The notes under the pieces were generated by a model, which worked only from the letters and a program-made list of their open reading frames with translations, made no database searches and had not been told where the DNA came from. The position numbers were made by a program, and so were the translations under genes. DNA of 64,000 bases from Streptomyces sp. NBC_00425. Its GTDB lineage: Bacteria > Actinomycetota > Actinomycetes > Streptomycetales > Streptomycetaceae. This document shows, in pieces, positions 19,799 to 28,139 of the stretch (its first letter is position 1; the number at the start of each line of letters is the position of its first letter). The DNA lies in the NCBI RefSeq assembly GCF_036030735.1, contig NZ_CP107928.1, positions 6,510,001-6,574,000 of the forward strand, in the 5' to 3' direction.

Positions 19799-20758
19799 AT
19801 GCCACGGCTCTACGGTTTCGATGACGCCTCACGTCGTCGGCTACGTGACGACGAAGTGGGCCCGCTCCGCCAGATGGTGAGCCGGGCGCTGAGCAATCAG
19901 TCCAACCAGGACGTTGCCGTGTGGGCGAACGGTCAGGGCTACCGGGGAACACTCGGCGGGGAGTGGAAGGACGCCTCGGTTGGACGCCTGTTCCGCAACC
20001 CGGCGATCGCCGGACTGCGCTACGACGATGACGGCGAACTCGTCGACGCGGGTCACCCCGGAGCCATCATGCGCGAAGAGTTCGAGGCCCTTCTCGAGCG
20101 GGAGAAGGCTCGCAGCACGAAGGACGCTGAGCCGGCGTACGACTATCTCCTGACCGGCGGGGGCAGCACCTGCGGCAAGTGCACACAGGATCTCGGGGGC
20201 GCCCGTACCAATGTGGGCACGCCCGGATACCGCTGTCGCCCGAAGGACAGGAGGGGGATCGGCGGCTGTGGCGAGGTCCGGATTGATGCCGGGCTGTTGG
20301 AGGACTACGTCGGAGAGAACGTCGTGGCGGAACTCCTCAAGCCCGGCATTCGAGCCCAGATCACCAAGGCCCAAGAGGCCGTGCGTAAGAAGGCCGACGA
20401 GCTCAAGCAGGAGATCGAGGATTTGGAGGGCCGCCAAGCCGAGCTCGGGAGGCTCTACGGCAACCGCGAGATCAGCAGCGAGGCGCTCGTAGCCGGAGAA
20501 CGGGAGATCGCGGCCAACCTCAAGGCCATCCGTCCGCGTCTTCGGTACGCGGAGCAGATGGCGAACTTCTCACTGGGTCATGCCAAGGACCTGGTGAAGT
20601 GGTGGAACACTGCGCCCACCGCGTCGAAGAGGGGTCTTGTGGTGCTGCTCATGGAGAAGGTCGAGGTCTTCCCGGCGAGCGCCCGCGGTGTTCGAACCAT
20701 TGAGCCGGGGCGAGTCGTCCTCCACTGGCGCAAGCTCTCCAGCATGTCAGGCGGCTGA
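19799..20758 (+). CDS. recombinase domain/zinc-ribbon protein lacking the serine-recombinase catalytic domain
   Basis: 319 residues from the ATG at 19799. The order matches the C-terminal two-thirds of a large serine recombinase: a recombinase domain (about 1-95, SVGRLFRNPAIAGLRY), a zinc ribbon with CGKC (about 125-155, and later GCGEV), and a coiled coil (about 190-260). The roughly 150-residue N-terminal domain with the nucleophilic serine is absent, and I see no trace of it upstream. It cannot cut DNA by the known mechanism. It may be a remnant or a DNA-binding accessory factor. Confidence 0.75.
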   Translation: MPRLYGFDDASRRRLRDDEVGPLRQMVSRALSNQSNQDVAVWANGQGYRGTLGGEWKDASVGRLFRNPAIAGLRYDDDGELVDAGHPGAIMREEFEALLEREKARSTKDAEPAYDYLLTGGGSTCGKCTQDLGGARTNVGTPGYRCRPKDRRGIGGCGEVRIDAGLLEDYVGENVVAELLKPGIRAQITKAQEAVRKKADELKQEIEDLEGRQAELGRLYGNREISSEALVAGEREIAANLKAIRPRLRYAEQMANFSLGHAKDLVKWWNTAPTASKRGLVVLLMEKVEVFPASARGVRTIEPGRVVLHWRKLSSMSGG

Positions 20759-21517
20759 GGTCGCCACCCGCGATGCGAGCCGCCTGCCCACCATCGCCAT
20801 CGTCAGCCCTGTGATCAGTGAGATCACGGCGAGTCCCGCCAAGAGGGGGGAAACGATCTCCTCGTACCGCAGTGGCCAGGGATGGCCCAGGTAATGGGTC
20901 ACCAGGTATGACCCCTTGCTGGCGGCGTAGGCCACTCCGAGGATCGCGGAGATCGACGACAGGGCGAGGCCGCGAGCCGACCAGGCGTGTCCCCCGCGCC
21001 GGGCAACGAGAGCCATTCCGGTGCACAGAAACGCGATCTCGCCGCACGTGATCGCCACGTAGCCCAGGTAGACCATGAGGTAGACGGTGACGCCTGGCAC
21101 TGTTGCGTATTCGGTCGTGAATTCCACGGTCTCGTCCGTGGTGTTGATGAACAGCGGCAGCATCGCGAGGAGGACACACGCTGCCAGGGCGCCACGTGCG
21201 AACAGGCTGGCCTTCAATACCTCATGGTTGTAGGACCAGTCCACGAGCATGAGCTGAAGACTGCCGCACCACACGACGGCGCAGATGTGGGCCCCGAGTT
21301 TGGCGGCATTGTTCATGCCGGTCACAGACTCCATCATGTCCTCTACCGCTGGGACGGCGAGGGTGACGCCTAAAGTGCAGATGCCGATAGCCACCGCTCG
21401 GGTGAAACGGGCAACGCGGTAGTCGCTTCGGTCACGCTGACGCCAAGCTTCCCGAGCGGAGAGCATGGTGCCCACCAGGCCGATCAGAGCGCACAGGCCG
21501 AAGACGAGGCCGTCCAT
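20747..21517 (-). CDS. seven-helix membrane protein (MAB_1171c-like putative transporter)
   Basis: 256 residues, about seven hydrophobic helices and short loops. It begins MDGLVFGLCALIGLVGTML and resembles the actinobacterial MAB_1171c-type membrane family, whose substrate is unknown. It follows the XRE-regulator gene by 5 bases on the same strand, a pairing common in Streptomyces, and the two probably act together. Its 3' end overlaps the convergent recombinase-like gene by 12 bases. Confidence 0.75.
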   Translation of the reverse strand: MDGLVFGLCALIGLVGTMLSAREAWRQRDRSDYRVARFTRAVAIGICTLGVTLAVPAVEDMMESVTGMNNAAKLGAHICAVVWCGSLQLMLVDWSYNHEVLKASLFARGALAACVLLAMLPLFINTTDETVEFTTEYATVPGVTVYLMVYLGYVAITCGEIAFLCTGMALVARRGGHAWSARGLALSSISAILGVAYAASKGSYLVTHYLGHPWPLRYEEIVSPLLAGLAVISLITGLTMAMVGRRLASRVATSAA

Positions 21518-21522
21518 TTGGT

Positions 21523-22050
21523 TCAGGTTCCTTCCAGGTCGGAGACGGCGCGCTCGGCTGCTTCGGTGAAGCTGAGACGCCTCCGCCGGCCGGGCCGCGG
21601 TGGTTCCGCGGCCGGGGGAAGAGGCTCGGGCACTTCCGGGACATTGAGATCACTGTGTCCGTGTCGCAGACGGATCTCACGGGCGGCCTCCAGAAGTTCG
21701 GCAGCCCCGGCTTCGCCCAGGTCGTGGATGAGTCGAAGTGCCTCGCGTGCGTCTTGATGCTCCTCGTAGACCGATAGGGACGTCAGTCCGTTGTAACCGG
21801 GGAGTAGGTAAGCTACCGGACAGTCGAATGCCCTTGCGAGTCCGGCCAGTTGGGCGCTCGATGGGTTCGCCTTGACACCGTTCAGAAGGTCGTTCACGAC
21901 CTGGTGGGTCATCGCCGGCTTGCCGCCGGGAGTCTCGGCCGTGGCGGCGGCGATGGCGCGCGTGCTTGGGGTCTTCCCGTCCGTGCCACGCTTCCTGCTG
22001 AGTAGCACAGCGAGCTTGCTGGCGAGGGGGGTGTCCGGGCCGAGCGGCAT
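21523..22050 (-). CDS. XRE-family helix-turn-helix regulator
   Basis: 175 residues from the ATG at 22050; an AGGAG lies 11 bases before it. The N-terminal half is a Cro/C1-type helix-turn-helix (SKLAVLLSRKRG, later MTHQVVNDLLNGVKANPS and LARAFDCPVAYLLPG). A helical region follows and a Pro/Arg-rich C-terminus ends in LSFTEAAERAVSDLEGT. It probably regulates itself and the membrane-protein gene downstream. It could also be the element's lysogeny repressor, since no other early repressor is seen, but that is a guess. Confidence 0.8.
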   Translation of the reverse strand: MPLGPDTPLASKLAVLLSRKRGTDGKTPSTRAIAAATAETPGGKPAMTHQVVNDLLNGVKANPSSAQLAGLARAFDCPVAYLLPGYNGLTSLSVYEEHQDAREALRLIHDLGEAGAAELLEAAREIRLRHGHSDLNVPEVPEPLPPAAEPPRPGRRRRLSFTEAAERAVSDLEGT

Positions 22051-22351
22051 TGTGCTGGCTACTCCTAGTGATGCGGGCAGGCCCGACCTGACGGTGGACA
22101 GTGGATGTTGTGCGCACTCAGTATCACTGTGGGGCAGCTGTGGCGGACGGTGCACTGCAATGTCTATGTTGGTTGACAATAGGTGACGCTCGAAGCAAGA
22201 TCTATAACGTAAAGCGTAGTAAGCGCGTGCTCGGCATGCGGGGCCGCCACCTCACTTCGCCTCCTAGGGTGCAGGATCGCGACAGGCGCCCAGATGGGCC
22301 CAATGTGTGCCGCTGACTCGCTTGTGTGGGGATCTAAGTGGGCCGCGCGTC

Positions 22352-22558
22352 ATGGAGGCGGAACGCTGTAACGCCGGGAGGGCGCGGGTGGGGATCGAGC
22401 TGGATCGAGTGCTGGCCCGACTGGAGGAGTCGGGTGGCACGGAAAACGTCATTCTGGATGGCGAAGCGGCGCTCGGCGTGCTTGGGGCTCTGGCGGTCGT
22501 CGATCCGAAACGGGTCGGCTGTGACGTGGAGCGTGTGAGCGGTGCTGCTGCAAGTTGA
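22352..22558 (+). CDS. small hypothetical protein
   Basis: 68 residues if it starts at ATG 22352; a GTG near 22390 behind GGAGGG would give about 56 residues beginning GIELDRVLARLEESGG. The sequence is rich in acidic and aliphatic residues (LDGEAALGVLGALAVVDP) and reads as a compact small protein. I recognise no family. A strong hairpin lies 15 bases after the stop. It fills an otherwise empty 670-base stretch. Confidence 0.4.
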   Translation: MEAERCNAGRARVGIELDRVLARLEESGGTENVILDGEAALGVLGALAVVDPKRVGCDVERVSGAAAS

Positions 22559-22573
22559 TCTGCGCGAGTAGTC

Positions 22574-22603
22574 GGGGGCGGGCCCCAGGAGGGGCCCGCC
22601 CCC
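22574..22603 (+). terminator. 13-bp GC hairpin upstream of the parB-like gene
   Basis: Perfect stem GGGGGCGGGCCCC/GGGGCCCGCCCCC with an AGGA loop. It has no T-run, as is usual for Streptomyces terminators. It separates the small upstream gene from the ParB-like gene's promoter. Confidence 0.7.
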
Positions 22604-22635
22604 ACACGTCTGACCTGCGAAAACTTCTCGAAAAT

Positions 22636-22667
22636 TGTGGACCTCCACTCTGAATGCATATAGAATA
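22636..22667 (+). promoter_or_regulatory. probable promoter of the parB-like gene
   Basis: An AT-rich patch has TTGTGG (22636-22641) and TATAGA (22660-22665) spaced 18 bases; TAGAAT overlaps the -10. The gene's ATG is 55 bases further on, with GGAG 6 bases before it. A sequence AAGGAGGGGG in the leader has no start codon near it and may be only a decoy binding site. Confidence 0.5.
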
Positions 22668-22720
22668 GAACCACAAGGAGGGGGAAAGAAGAAGCCCCCA
22701 CCGACCTCTTGGAGATCAAA

Positions 22721-23860
22721 ATGTCGCACAAGTACGCCGCCCTGAAGATGCGCCAGATCCACCGCAACCCGAACCAGCCCCGCAAGACCTTCGACGAGGA
22801 CGCGCTGAACGAGCTGGCCGAGTCGATCAAGGAGCACGGCCTGCTCCAGCCGATCGTCGTCCGGAAGGTGGCGGAGGGTTACGAGCTCGTGGCCGGCGAG
22901 CGCCGCTTCCGCGCCAACGAACTCGCGGACCACATCACCATCGAGGCGAAGATCCTGCTGCCCGAGGGCGAGTCCGAGATCAGCGACATGGACTCCTTCA
23001 AGAAGGCGATGGCCGAGAACCTGAACCGCGAGGACATGCTCCCGCTGGAGGAGGCGCGCGGCTTCAAGAAGGTCCTGGATGAGGAGGAGGGCGCCACGCC
23101 CGCGAGCGTCGCCAAGGCGTTCTCCAAGTCGGTCCAGTTCGTCAACCAGCGCCTGGCCCTGCTCGCTCTGCGCCCCGAGATCCAGGCGGCCGTCGACCTC
23201 GGGCACATCGGCACCCAGGCCGCCGTCCAGATCGCCGCGCTCTCGAAGGAGAACCAGAAGGCGGTCTTCCAGGACTGGAAGAAGGGCGACAAGAACGACA
23301 ACCAGCTCGTCCACATCGCCTACGCCATGCGCAAGCAGGAGAAGGCGGCCACCCAGGACTCCATGGTCGACGTCGAAGAGATGACCCCCGAGGAGAAGGC
23401 CGAGCGGAGTCGCGCGCAGGCCAAGACCAAGAGTGACCTCGACGCCATCGAGGGAATGTGGGCGCTGCTGGACAGCATCGGCAAGGCGGACCCCATGGAG
23501 TTGGCCCGCACCTTGGCAGGGGAGGTCGGCAAGCGGCTTGAGCAGATGGACCGGGTCGCGGACGTCGTGCAGAAGGCCCGCTTCCAGCTCCGTCAGGCGA
23601 AGGCGCACGCCGACGCCAGCGAGATCATGGTCAACCCCGCCGCCGCAGCGCCCGACCTGGTGGCCGAGGCCGACGCCGTACTCGCCCAGGTGGACCCGGC
23701 TGCGGGCGACACCGAGCCGGAGACTCAGGCCGAGCCTGCCTCGGAGCCGGAGACCGAGGCCACCGCGGCCGCCGACGTGGAGCCCGAGAGCCTGGCGGAG
23801 CCGGAGGAGGACGACACCGAGGCCGAGGCGGTGGCCGAGCCGGTCGCCGTCGCGGCCTGA
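22721..23860 (+). CDS. ParB/RepB/Spo0J-fold protein
   Basis: 379 residues from the ATG at 22721. The N-terminal ParB domain includes NPNQPRK, LAESIKEHGLLQPIVVRK and the CTP-site motif AGERRFRAN. A helix-turn-helix-like middle (PASVAKAFSKSVQFVNQRL) and a coiled-coil-rich region follow. The last 80 residues are an acidic Ala/Glu-rich tail. No parA gene is adjacent, so chromosome-type partition is unlikely; stand-alone ParB proteins in phages and plasmids act as DNA-binding or regulatory factors. It begins the early operon. Confidence 0.85.
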   Translation: MSHKYAALKMRQIHRNPNQPRKTFDEDALNELAESIKEHGLLQPIVVRKVAEGYELVAGERRFRANELADHITIEAKILLPEGESEISDMDSFKKAMAENLNREDMLPLEEARGFKKVLDEEEGATPASVAKAFSKSVQFVNQRLALLALRPEIQAAVDLGHIGTQAAVQIAALSKENQKAVFQDWKKGDKNDNQLVHIAYAMRKQEKAATQDSMVDVEEMTPEEKAERSRAQAKTKSDLDAIEGMWALLDSIGKADPMELARTLAGEVGKRLEQMDRVADVVQKARFQLRQAKAHADASEIMVNPAAAAPDLVAEADAVLAQVDPAAGDTEPETQAEPASEPETEATAAADVEPESLAEPEEDDTEAEAVAEPVAVAA

Positions 23861-23872
23861 CCTGTCCGTCCC

Positions 23873-23897
23873 GGGGCGGCCCCCAGAGGGCCGCCCC
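23873..23897 (+). terminator. GC hairpin after the parB-like gene
   Basis: Stem GGGGCGGCCC/GGGCCGCCCC, 5-base loop, followed by CTTCTC. It lies 12 bases after the stop and probably attenuates or ends transcription before the next small gene. Confidence 0.7.
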
Positions 23898-23917
23898 CTT
23901 CTCGATGGAGCCCCACA

Positions 23918-24238
23918 GTGATGAACGACATCCGGACCATGCGCAACATCAATCACAACCTGTTCGACGTGCCGGCCTCGGCCAACGCCCTTGAGGAGTA
24001 CGACTCCGAGGTGGCCGAACTCGTCCGCGAGGCTGCGGCGCACCTGTTCAAGGCGCGCCGTGACAACGACGGGGCCGCCCTGAATGAGGCATACAACCTC
24101 ACCCTGATCGCCGCCTCCGACCTCATGAAGGGTGCCGGTAGTTCGGTGTACGTGCGCACTCACCTCATGGTCACGGCCCGCCTGGTCGAGCTCGAAGCGG
24201 CGCTGCTCGCCGCCGAGGCCAAGTCCGCCAGCGAGTGA
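23918..24238 (+). CDS. small helical hypothetical protein
   Basis: About 106 residues from GTG 23918 or ATG 23921. The sequence is helical and charged (YDSEVAELVREAAAHLFKARR, then LIAASDLMKGAG) and has no motif I recognise. The stop overlaps the strong GAGGAGG binding site of the methyltransferase gene, so the two are coupled. Confidence 0.7.
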   Translation: MMNDIRTMRNINHNLFDVPASANALEEYDSEVAELVREAAAHLFKARRDNDGAALNEAYNLTLIAASDLMKGAGSSVYVRTHLMVTARLVELEAALLAAEAKSASE

Positions 24239-24248
24239 GGAGGCGACC

Positions 24249-25166
24249 GTGAAGATAGATCCCGACGTTCTCAAGGTCATCCGCTCCGCCACGGTCGACG
24301 GTCTGACGCTCCGTCTCGACGGCACGCTCGACCGCAAACTGTACGACCGGGTCAACCTGGCCCTTCAGGCGGTCGGCGGCACGTGGAACCGCTACCAGCG
24401 CGCCCACATCTTCCCCTTCGCTGCTGCCGACGCCATCGCGGGACTGCTTGCCACGGGCGAGGTAATCACCGACGTCGACCGCGGATACTTCCCCACGCCG
24501 AAGCTGCTTGTCGAGCAGCTCCTGGACCTGGCGGAACTCGAGGCCGATTGCGAGGTGTTGGAGCCGTCGGCAGGACGCGGCGCCATCGCCAAGGCCGCAG
24601 CTGCCCGCGGTGCCGTGGTCGACTGCATTGAACTCGACACCGCTCGCGCCGAGCACATCCGTGCCGGCGGCTACGCCCGCGAGGTCACGGCCGCCGACTT
24701 CTTTAGCGTGAAGGTTCAGCGCCGCTACCAGCGGGTCATCATGAACCCGCCGTTCGCTGACCGGCAGGACATCCGGCACGTCCAGCGGGCGTTGCGCTTC
24801 GTGCAGCCGGGCGGCCTGGTCGTGGCCGTCATGTATGGCAGCCTCCCGTACCGGAGCGACCGTAAGGCCAAGGACTTCCGGGCACGGGTCCGGGAGGCGC
24901 GAGGGACGATCACGGAACTGCCCGACGACGCGTTCCCGGTCGGCGTGTCCACGGTGGTTGTCGTCATCCCTGTCCGAGAGTCTGCGCCGCCCTCTCGGTT
25001 CAACCCCCAGGCGCCCAGACCCGAAGACTTCACCGCAAGGCCCGCAGTGGCCCAGCAGGGGCTGTTCCTCACGGACGCGCCGACTGCTCACGGCACAACG
25101 CCGCTCGACGGGTTCGAGTACGGGGCTGCACCCTGGCTAAAGATAGATCCCAACACTGATGCGTGA
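24249..25166 (+). CDS. class I SAM-dependent DNA methyltransferase (NPPF type)
   Basis: 305 residues from the GTG at 24249, 5 bases after GAGGAGG. An N-terminal region (about 1-70) precedes the catalytic domain: motif I VLEPSAGRGAIAKAA, an acidic residue in CIELD, and motif IV NPPF, typical of N6-adenine or N4-cytosine methylation. No target-recognition domain is obvious and no cognate nuclease is adjacent, so it may be an orphan, anti-restriction or regulatory methyltransferase. The short sequence KIDP occurs at both ends of the protein, encoded by identical 12-base DNA. Confidence 0.85.
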   Translation: MKIDPDVLKVIRSATVDGLTLRLDGTLDRKLYDRVNLALQAVGGTWNRYQRAHIFPFAAADAIAGLLATGEVITDVDRGYFPTPKLLVEQLLDLAELEADCEVLEPSAGRGAIAKAAAARGAVVDCIELDTARAEHIRAGGYAREVTAADFFSVKVQRRYQRVIMNPPFADRQDIRHVQRALRFVQPGGLVVAVMYGSLPYRSDRKAKDFRARVREARGTITELPDDAFPVGVSTVVVVIPVRESAPPSRFNPQAPRPEDFTARPAVAQQGLFLTDAPTAHGTTPLDGFEYGAAPWLKIDPNTDA

Positions 25167-25247
25167 TACGTTCTATCTCGTTGGTGGGGGGCGGCCTCAG
25201 CCGAGGAACCGGCTCACCAACGTGCCGTGGCATGCGGCACTCCCCTT

Positions 25248-25296
25248 CGGTGCCTGGCGGGTGGCCAATCCCCCGCGCCCTACCCGCCAGGCACCG
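25248..25296 (+). terminator. 15-bp perfect inverted repeat after the methyltransferase gene
   Basis: CGGTGCCTGGCGGGT (25248-25262) pairs fully with 25282-25296 around a 19-base loop. A smaller hairpin, GTGCCG/CGGCAC, precedes it at 25222-25240. The 237-base gap after the methyltransferase gene is thus mostly hairpin. It is a likely terminator or processing site before the next cluster of tiny genes. Confidence 0.65.
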
Positions 25297-25403
25297 GCCC
25301 CGCGCCTGAGCGGAGCCACCGGAGCGTCGCCAAGATCCACGATCACGACCGGACCCGTCCCCGCCTCACGCCGGGGGCGGGTCCCCGTGCACTCAGGAGC
25401 GCC

Positions 25404-25613
25404 ATGAACACAGAGGACTTCGCCGGGCACCCAGAAGATCGCGAGCTGTACGAACGTCTCCTCGTCGAGCGGGACGGGACGCCGATCAGGGCCCTCGCTG
25501 AACGTGACCCGGGGCTCGAAGTACCAGGAGACCCCGATCCAGGCGCGGCCCGGCACCTCACGGAACTCGAAGCAGCCACAACTCCCAGACAACGAAAGCG
25601 ACATGGAGCATGA
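25404..25613 (+). CDS. small acidic hypothetical protein
   Basis: 69 residues from ATG 25404 with AGGAG six bases upstream. It begins MNTEDFAGHPEDRELYERLL and ends RQRKRHGA. I recognise no domain. The stop overlaps the start of the next small gene (ATGA), the first of three coupled tiny genes. Confidence 0.65.
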   Translation: MNTEDFAGHPEDRELYERLLVERDGTPIRALAERDPGLEVPGDPDPGAARHLTELEAATTPRQRKRHGA

Positions 25614-25738
25614 CCACCAAGCAGGCACAGCCCGCAGAGCCGGAACGCCGGATACCTCCCGTACCCGGTGCGGTGTGGTGCCGATCCTGTAACTCCTGGT
25701 GCCTGCCGACCGGCATCTGTGGCTGCAACAACCGGTGA
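25610..25738 (+). CDS. 42-residue cysteine-rich mini-protein
   Basis: ATG 25610 overlaps the previous stop, and its own stop overlaps the next start (TGATG). The protein begins MTTKQAQPAEPERRIPP and ends WCRSCNSWCLPTGICGCNNR, with five cysteines in 17 residues. The CRSC...CGC spacing suggests a small zinc ribbon. Tight coupling on both sides is the main support that it is real. Confidence 0.55.
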   Translation: MTTKQAQPAEPERRIPPVPGAVWCRSCNSWCLPTGICGCNNR

Positions 25739-25977
25739 TGCACACCCTTCTGCGCCTTGTCGCCGACGCGATGGCCGTCCTGCTCATGGCGGTCATCGCC
25801 GTTGGCGCCTGGGTCGTTGGACAGCTCGGCGGCGGTGTCCTTCTTGCCAGCCTCTTGGCCTTCCCCGCCTGCGGGCTGGTGGCCGCCGCCATCCACCACG
25901 TCCATCGATGGGTGTGCAGTCGGCGGCCGACGCACCAACTGAACCCTCACCCCGGCGACCGCCGCGGCCCGGCGTGA
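25738..25977 (+). CDS. small two-helix membrane protein
   Basis: 79 residues from the ATG that overlaps the preceding stop. Two hydrophobic stretches (about residues 8-27 and 31-50) are followed by a basic, His-containing tail (HHVHRWVCSRRPTHQ). I recognise no family. Holin-like topology is possible, but no endolysin is present, so I do not assign that role. Confidence 0.55.
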   Translation: MHTLLRLVADAMAVLLMAVIAVGAWVVGQLGGGVLLASLLAFPACGLVAAAIHHVHRWVCSRRPTHQLNPHPGDRRGPA

Positions 25978-26034
25978 TCGTCTAATCTGAACTAGCTGTA
26001 GGGCGCGGGGAACGGCCTACACAAGGGACGCCCA

Positions 26035-26697
26035 GTGACCCCGACGCCCGCCAACATCCCCGAACTGCTCCTGCCGCTCGCCGTCCCCGCCGAGGACCTC
26101 GTTCCGTACTACCGGAACCCCCGCAACGGTGACCTCCCCTCGATCGCCGAATCGCTGACCGTCAACGGCCAGTACCGCGCGATCGTCGTCAACAAAGGCA
26201 CCCACACGGGCCGCCACAACGAGATCCTGGCGGGCAACCACACGTACGCGGCTGCCCAGCAGCTCGGCTGGCAGCAGATCGCCGTCACCTGGGTCGACGT
26301 CGATGACGATGCGGCGGCCCGCATCGTCATCGTCGACAACCGGACCAACGACCTCGCCGGATACGACAGCGTGCTCCTGGCCGAGATCCTCTCCGAGATC
26401 CCGGACCTGGCCGGCACCGGCTACGACCGCGAGAGCGTAGACCGGCTCCTCGACGACACCTCCCTTCCCGAGACACTGGAACTCACCTCCGACGGCGCGG
26501 GCACCGGCGCCGCAGCCACCGTCGACTACCTCCAGTGGGGCTACCTCCAGTGGGAGTCCAAGCGGGTCCGGATCACCTCCGAAGAGGTCGAAGCCCTCAA
26601 CGCCATCTACACGAAATTCGTGGACGACACGAACAGCGACCTCGGCTTCGGCTGGCACGTCTTGCAGCAGGCCCACGAGGAGGGTGAGGCGGCATGA
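26035..26697 (+). CDS. phage ParB-like (sulfiredoxin-fold) protein
   Basis: 220 residues, GTG start with AAGGGACG upstream. The first 120 residues fit the phage ParB-like nuclease fold: VPAEDLVPYYRNPRNGDLPS, IAESLTVNGQYRAIVVN and EILAGNHTYAAAQQLG. The C-terminal 60 residues are less typical and end in an acidic helix. The stop overlaps the next gene by ATGA, so this protein and the ParB-methyltransferase fusion are made together. Confidence 0.8.
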   Translation: MTPTPANIPELLLPLAVPAEDLVPYYRNPRNGDLPSIAESLTVNGQYRAIVVNKGTHTGRHNEILAGNHTYAAAQQLGWQQIAVTWVDVDDDAAARIVIVDNRTNDLAGYDSVLLAEILSEIPDLAGTGYDRESVDRLLDDTSLPETLELTSDGAGTGAAATVDYLQWGYLQWESKRVRITSEEVEALNAIYTKFVDDTNSDLGFGWHVLQQAHEEGEAA

Positions 26698-28139
26698 GCA
26701 GCGCCCCCACCACGACGTTCTACGAGGCGTACCCGCTCGACCGGCTTCGCCCCGCCGACTACAACCCGCGCCGCCTCAGTGAGGAGGCGTTCGTCCGGCT
26801 TCAGGCGTCCCTGCGTCGCCATGGCGTCGTGAAGCCCGTCATCCTCAACGCAGACGGCACGCTGGTCGCAGGCCACCAGAGAACCAAGGGTCTCCAGGCC
26901 ATCGGCCTGACGCACACACCCGCGGTCATGCTGGGCACGAAGGTCAGGTTGCAGGACGAGATCCAGTTCAACCTGCTGCACAACCGAGTCGAGACTGAGG
27001 CCAGCGTCGTCTACGCCGAGCCCGGCGTCATCGGCGCCTGGTCGTGGATTCCATGGCAGTCCATCCGAGTCGCGGAACGGAAGAACCTCTCCTTCGTCAA
27101 CGCCATCGGGCACATGACCGCCGGCCACGGCCCCTGGGGGAGCGTCGTCATCGACGACCAGGGCCGCATCGTCCTCAACGCCGAATACGCCGTCGTCGCT
27201 TCCATCAACCGCTTCGACCTCCTCGCCTGGACTGTCACATCCGCCGACGCCGCCCAGCTCCACGCCGACCTCACCGGCGAGTACGGCGTCTACGACTGGA
27301 CGGCCATCGAGAGCAAGGCCCCAGTGTGGAACCAGCACATCGTGCAGCCCAAGAGGCTCCGCAAGTTCTCCTCCAAGGCCAAGGCCGGGAAGCTCGCCTA
27401 CGGCTCCGAGACCTGGGATCAGCTGGTCACGCCCTGGCTCAAGCCCACCCACCGGGTCGTGGACTTCGGCGCCGGGTACGGCGACTACGCCAAGCACCTG
27501 CGCGCCAAGGGCTTCAACATCCACGACTACGAGCCCTACCGCTGCCGGGACGGCTCGTACGCCGTCGACATCCGCGCCGTCGTGGGCATGATCCGCGACA
27601 TCGACAGGGACATCCAGACCAACGGCCTGTACGACGTGGTGGTCCTCGACTCCGTCATCAACGCCACTACAACCCTCGACTACCAGCACTGGGTGATGAC
27701 CACCGTCAACGCACTCTGCTCGGGCGACGGTGTCGTATGCCTCGGCACCCGCAACCTCGCCCGCGAACTCCGGGACGAGCAGGCCAAGCGGGTCACCTCT
27801 CAGACGGCCACCACGAAGATGAGCTTCCTCGACGACGACAACGTGGAGATGAACTTCGTCAAAGGGAAGTGGCAGAAGCTCCGCTTCCACACTCCCGAAA
27901 CCCTGGAGCCACTCCTCCGCCGCTATTTCGAGGACGTACAGGTCACCGACCTCAGCGGCTCCAACATCAAGGCCACCTGTCGCCGCCCCATCCCGCTCCC
28001 CCAAGAGGAATACGAGAAGGCATTCGAAGAAGAATTCAACATGCCTTACCCGAACGGCTTCCGGCATGACAGGCATCTGGAATTGGTGGGAAATTTGATA
28101 AAATTGGTAGTAGAGAGAAATGAATCTCTCGCCAATTGA
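26694..28139 (+). CDS. ParB-like domain fused to a SAM-methyltransferase-like domain
   Basis: 481 residues. Residues 1-190 are a second ParB-like domain (RLRPADYNPRRLSEEAF, LVAGHQRTKGLQAIG). Residues 245-430 form a class I Rossmann methyltransferase with motif I RVVDFGAGYGDYAKHL and an acidic strand in YDVVVLDSVIN. No NPP[FY] motif is present, so the target is probably not a base amino group; another modification or a non-DNA substrate is possible. Related ParB-like plus methyltransferase pairs occur in phages and are suspected of DNA modification. Function remains inferred. Confidence 0.75.
   Translation: MSSAPTTTFYEAYPLDRLRPADYNPRRLSEEAFVRLQASLRRHGVVKPVILNADGTLVAGHQRTKGLQAIGLTHTPAVMLGTKVRLQDEIQFNLLHNRVETEASVVYAEPGVIGAWSWIPWQSIRVAERKNLSFVNAIGHMTAGHGPWGSVVIDDQGRIVLNAEYAVVASINRFDLLAWTVTSADAAQLHADLTGEYGVYDWTAIESKAPVWNQHIVQPKRLRKFSSKAKAGKLAYGSETWDQLVTPWLKPTHRVVDFGAGYGDYAKHLRAKGFNIHDYEPYRCRDGSYAVDIRAVVGMIRDIDRDIQTNGLYDVVVLDSVINATTTLDYQHWVMTTVNALCSGDGVVCLGTRNLARELRDEQAKRVTSQTATTKMSFLDDDNVEMNFVKGKWQKLRFHTPETLEPLLRRYFEDVQVTDLSGSNIKATCRRPIPLPQEEYEKAFEEEFNMPYPNGFRHDRHLELVGNLIKLVVERNESLAN

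Noticed and set aside
22721..23860. ParB-like gene as part of a plasmid-type ParAB partition system
   Set aside because: No ParA ATPase or cluster of parS-like repeats is visible nearby.
25738..25977. Small membrane protein as a holin
   Set aside because: Topology alone is not enough, the gene is in the early region, and no endolysin exists in the element.
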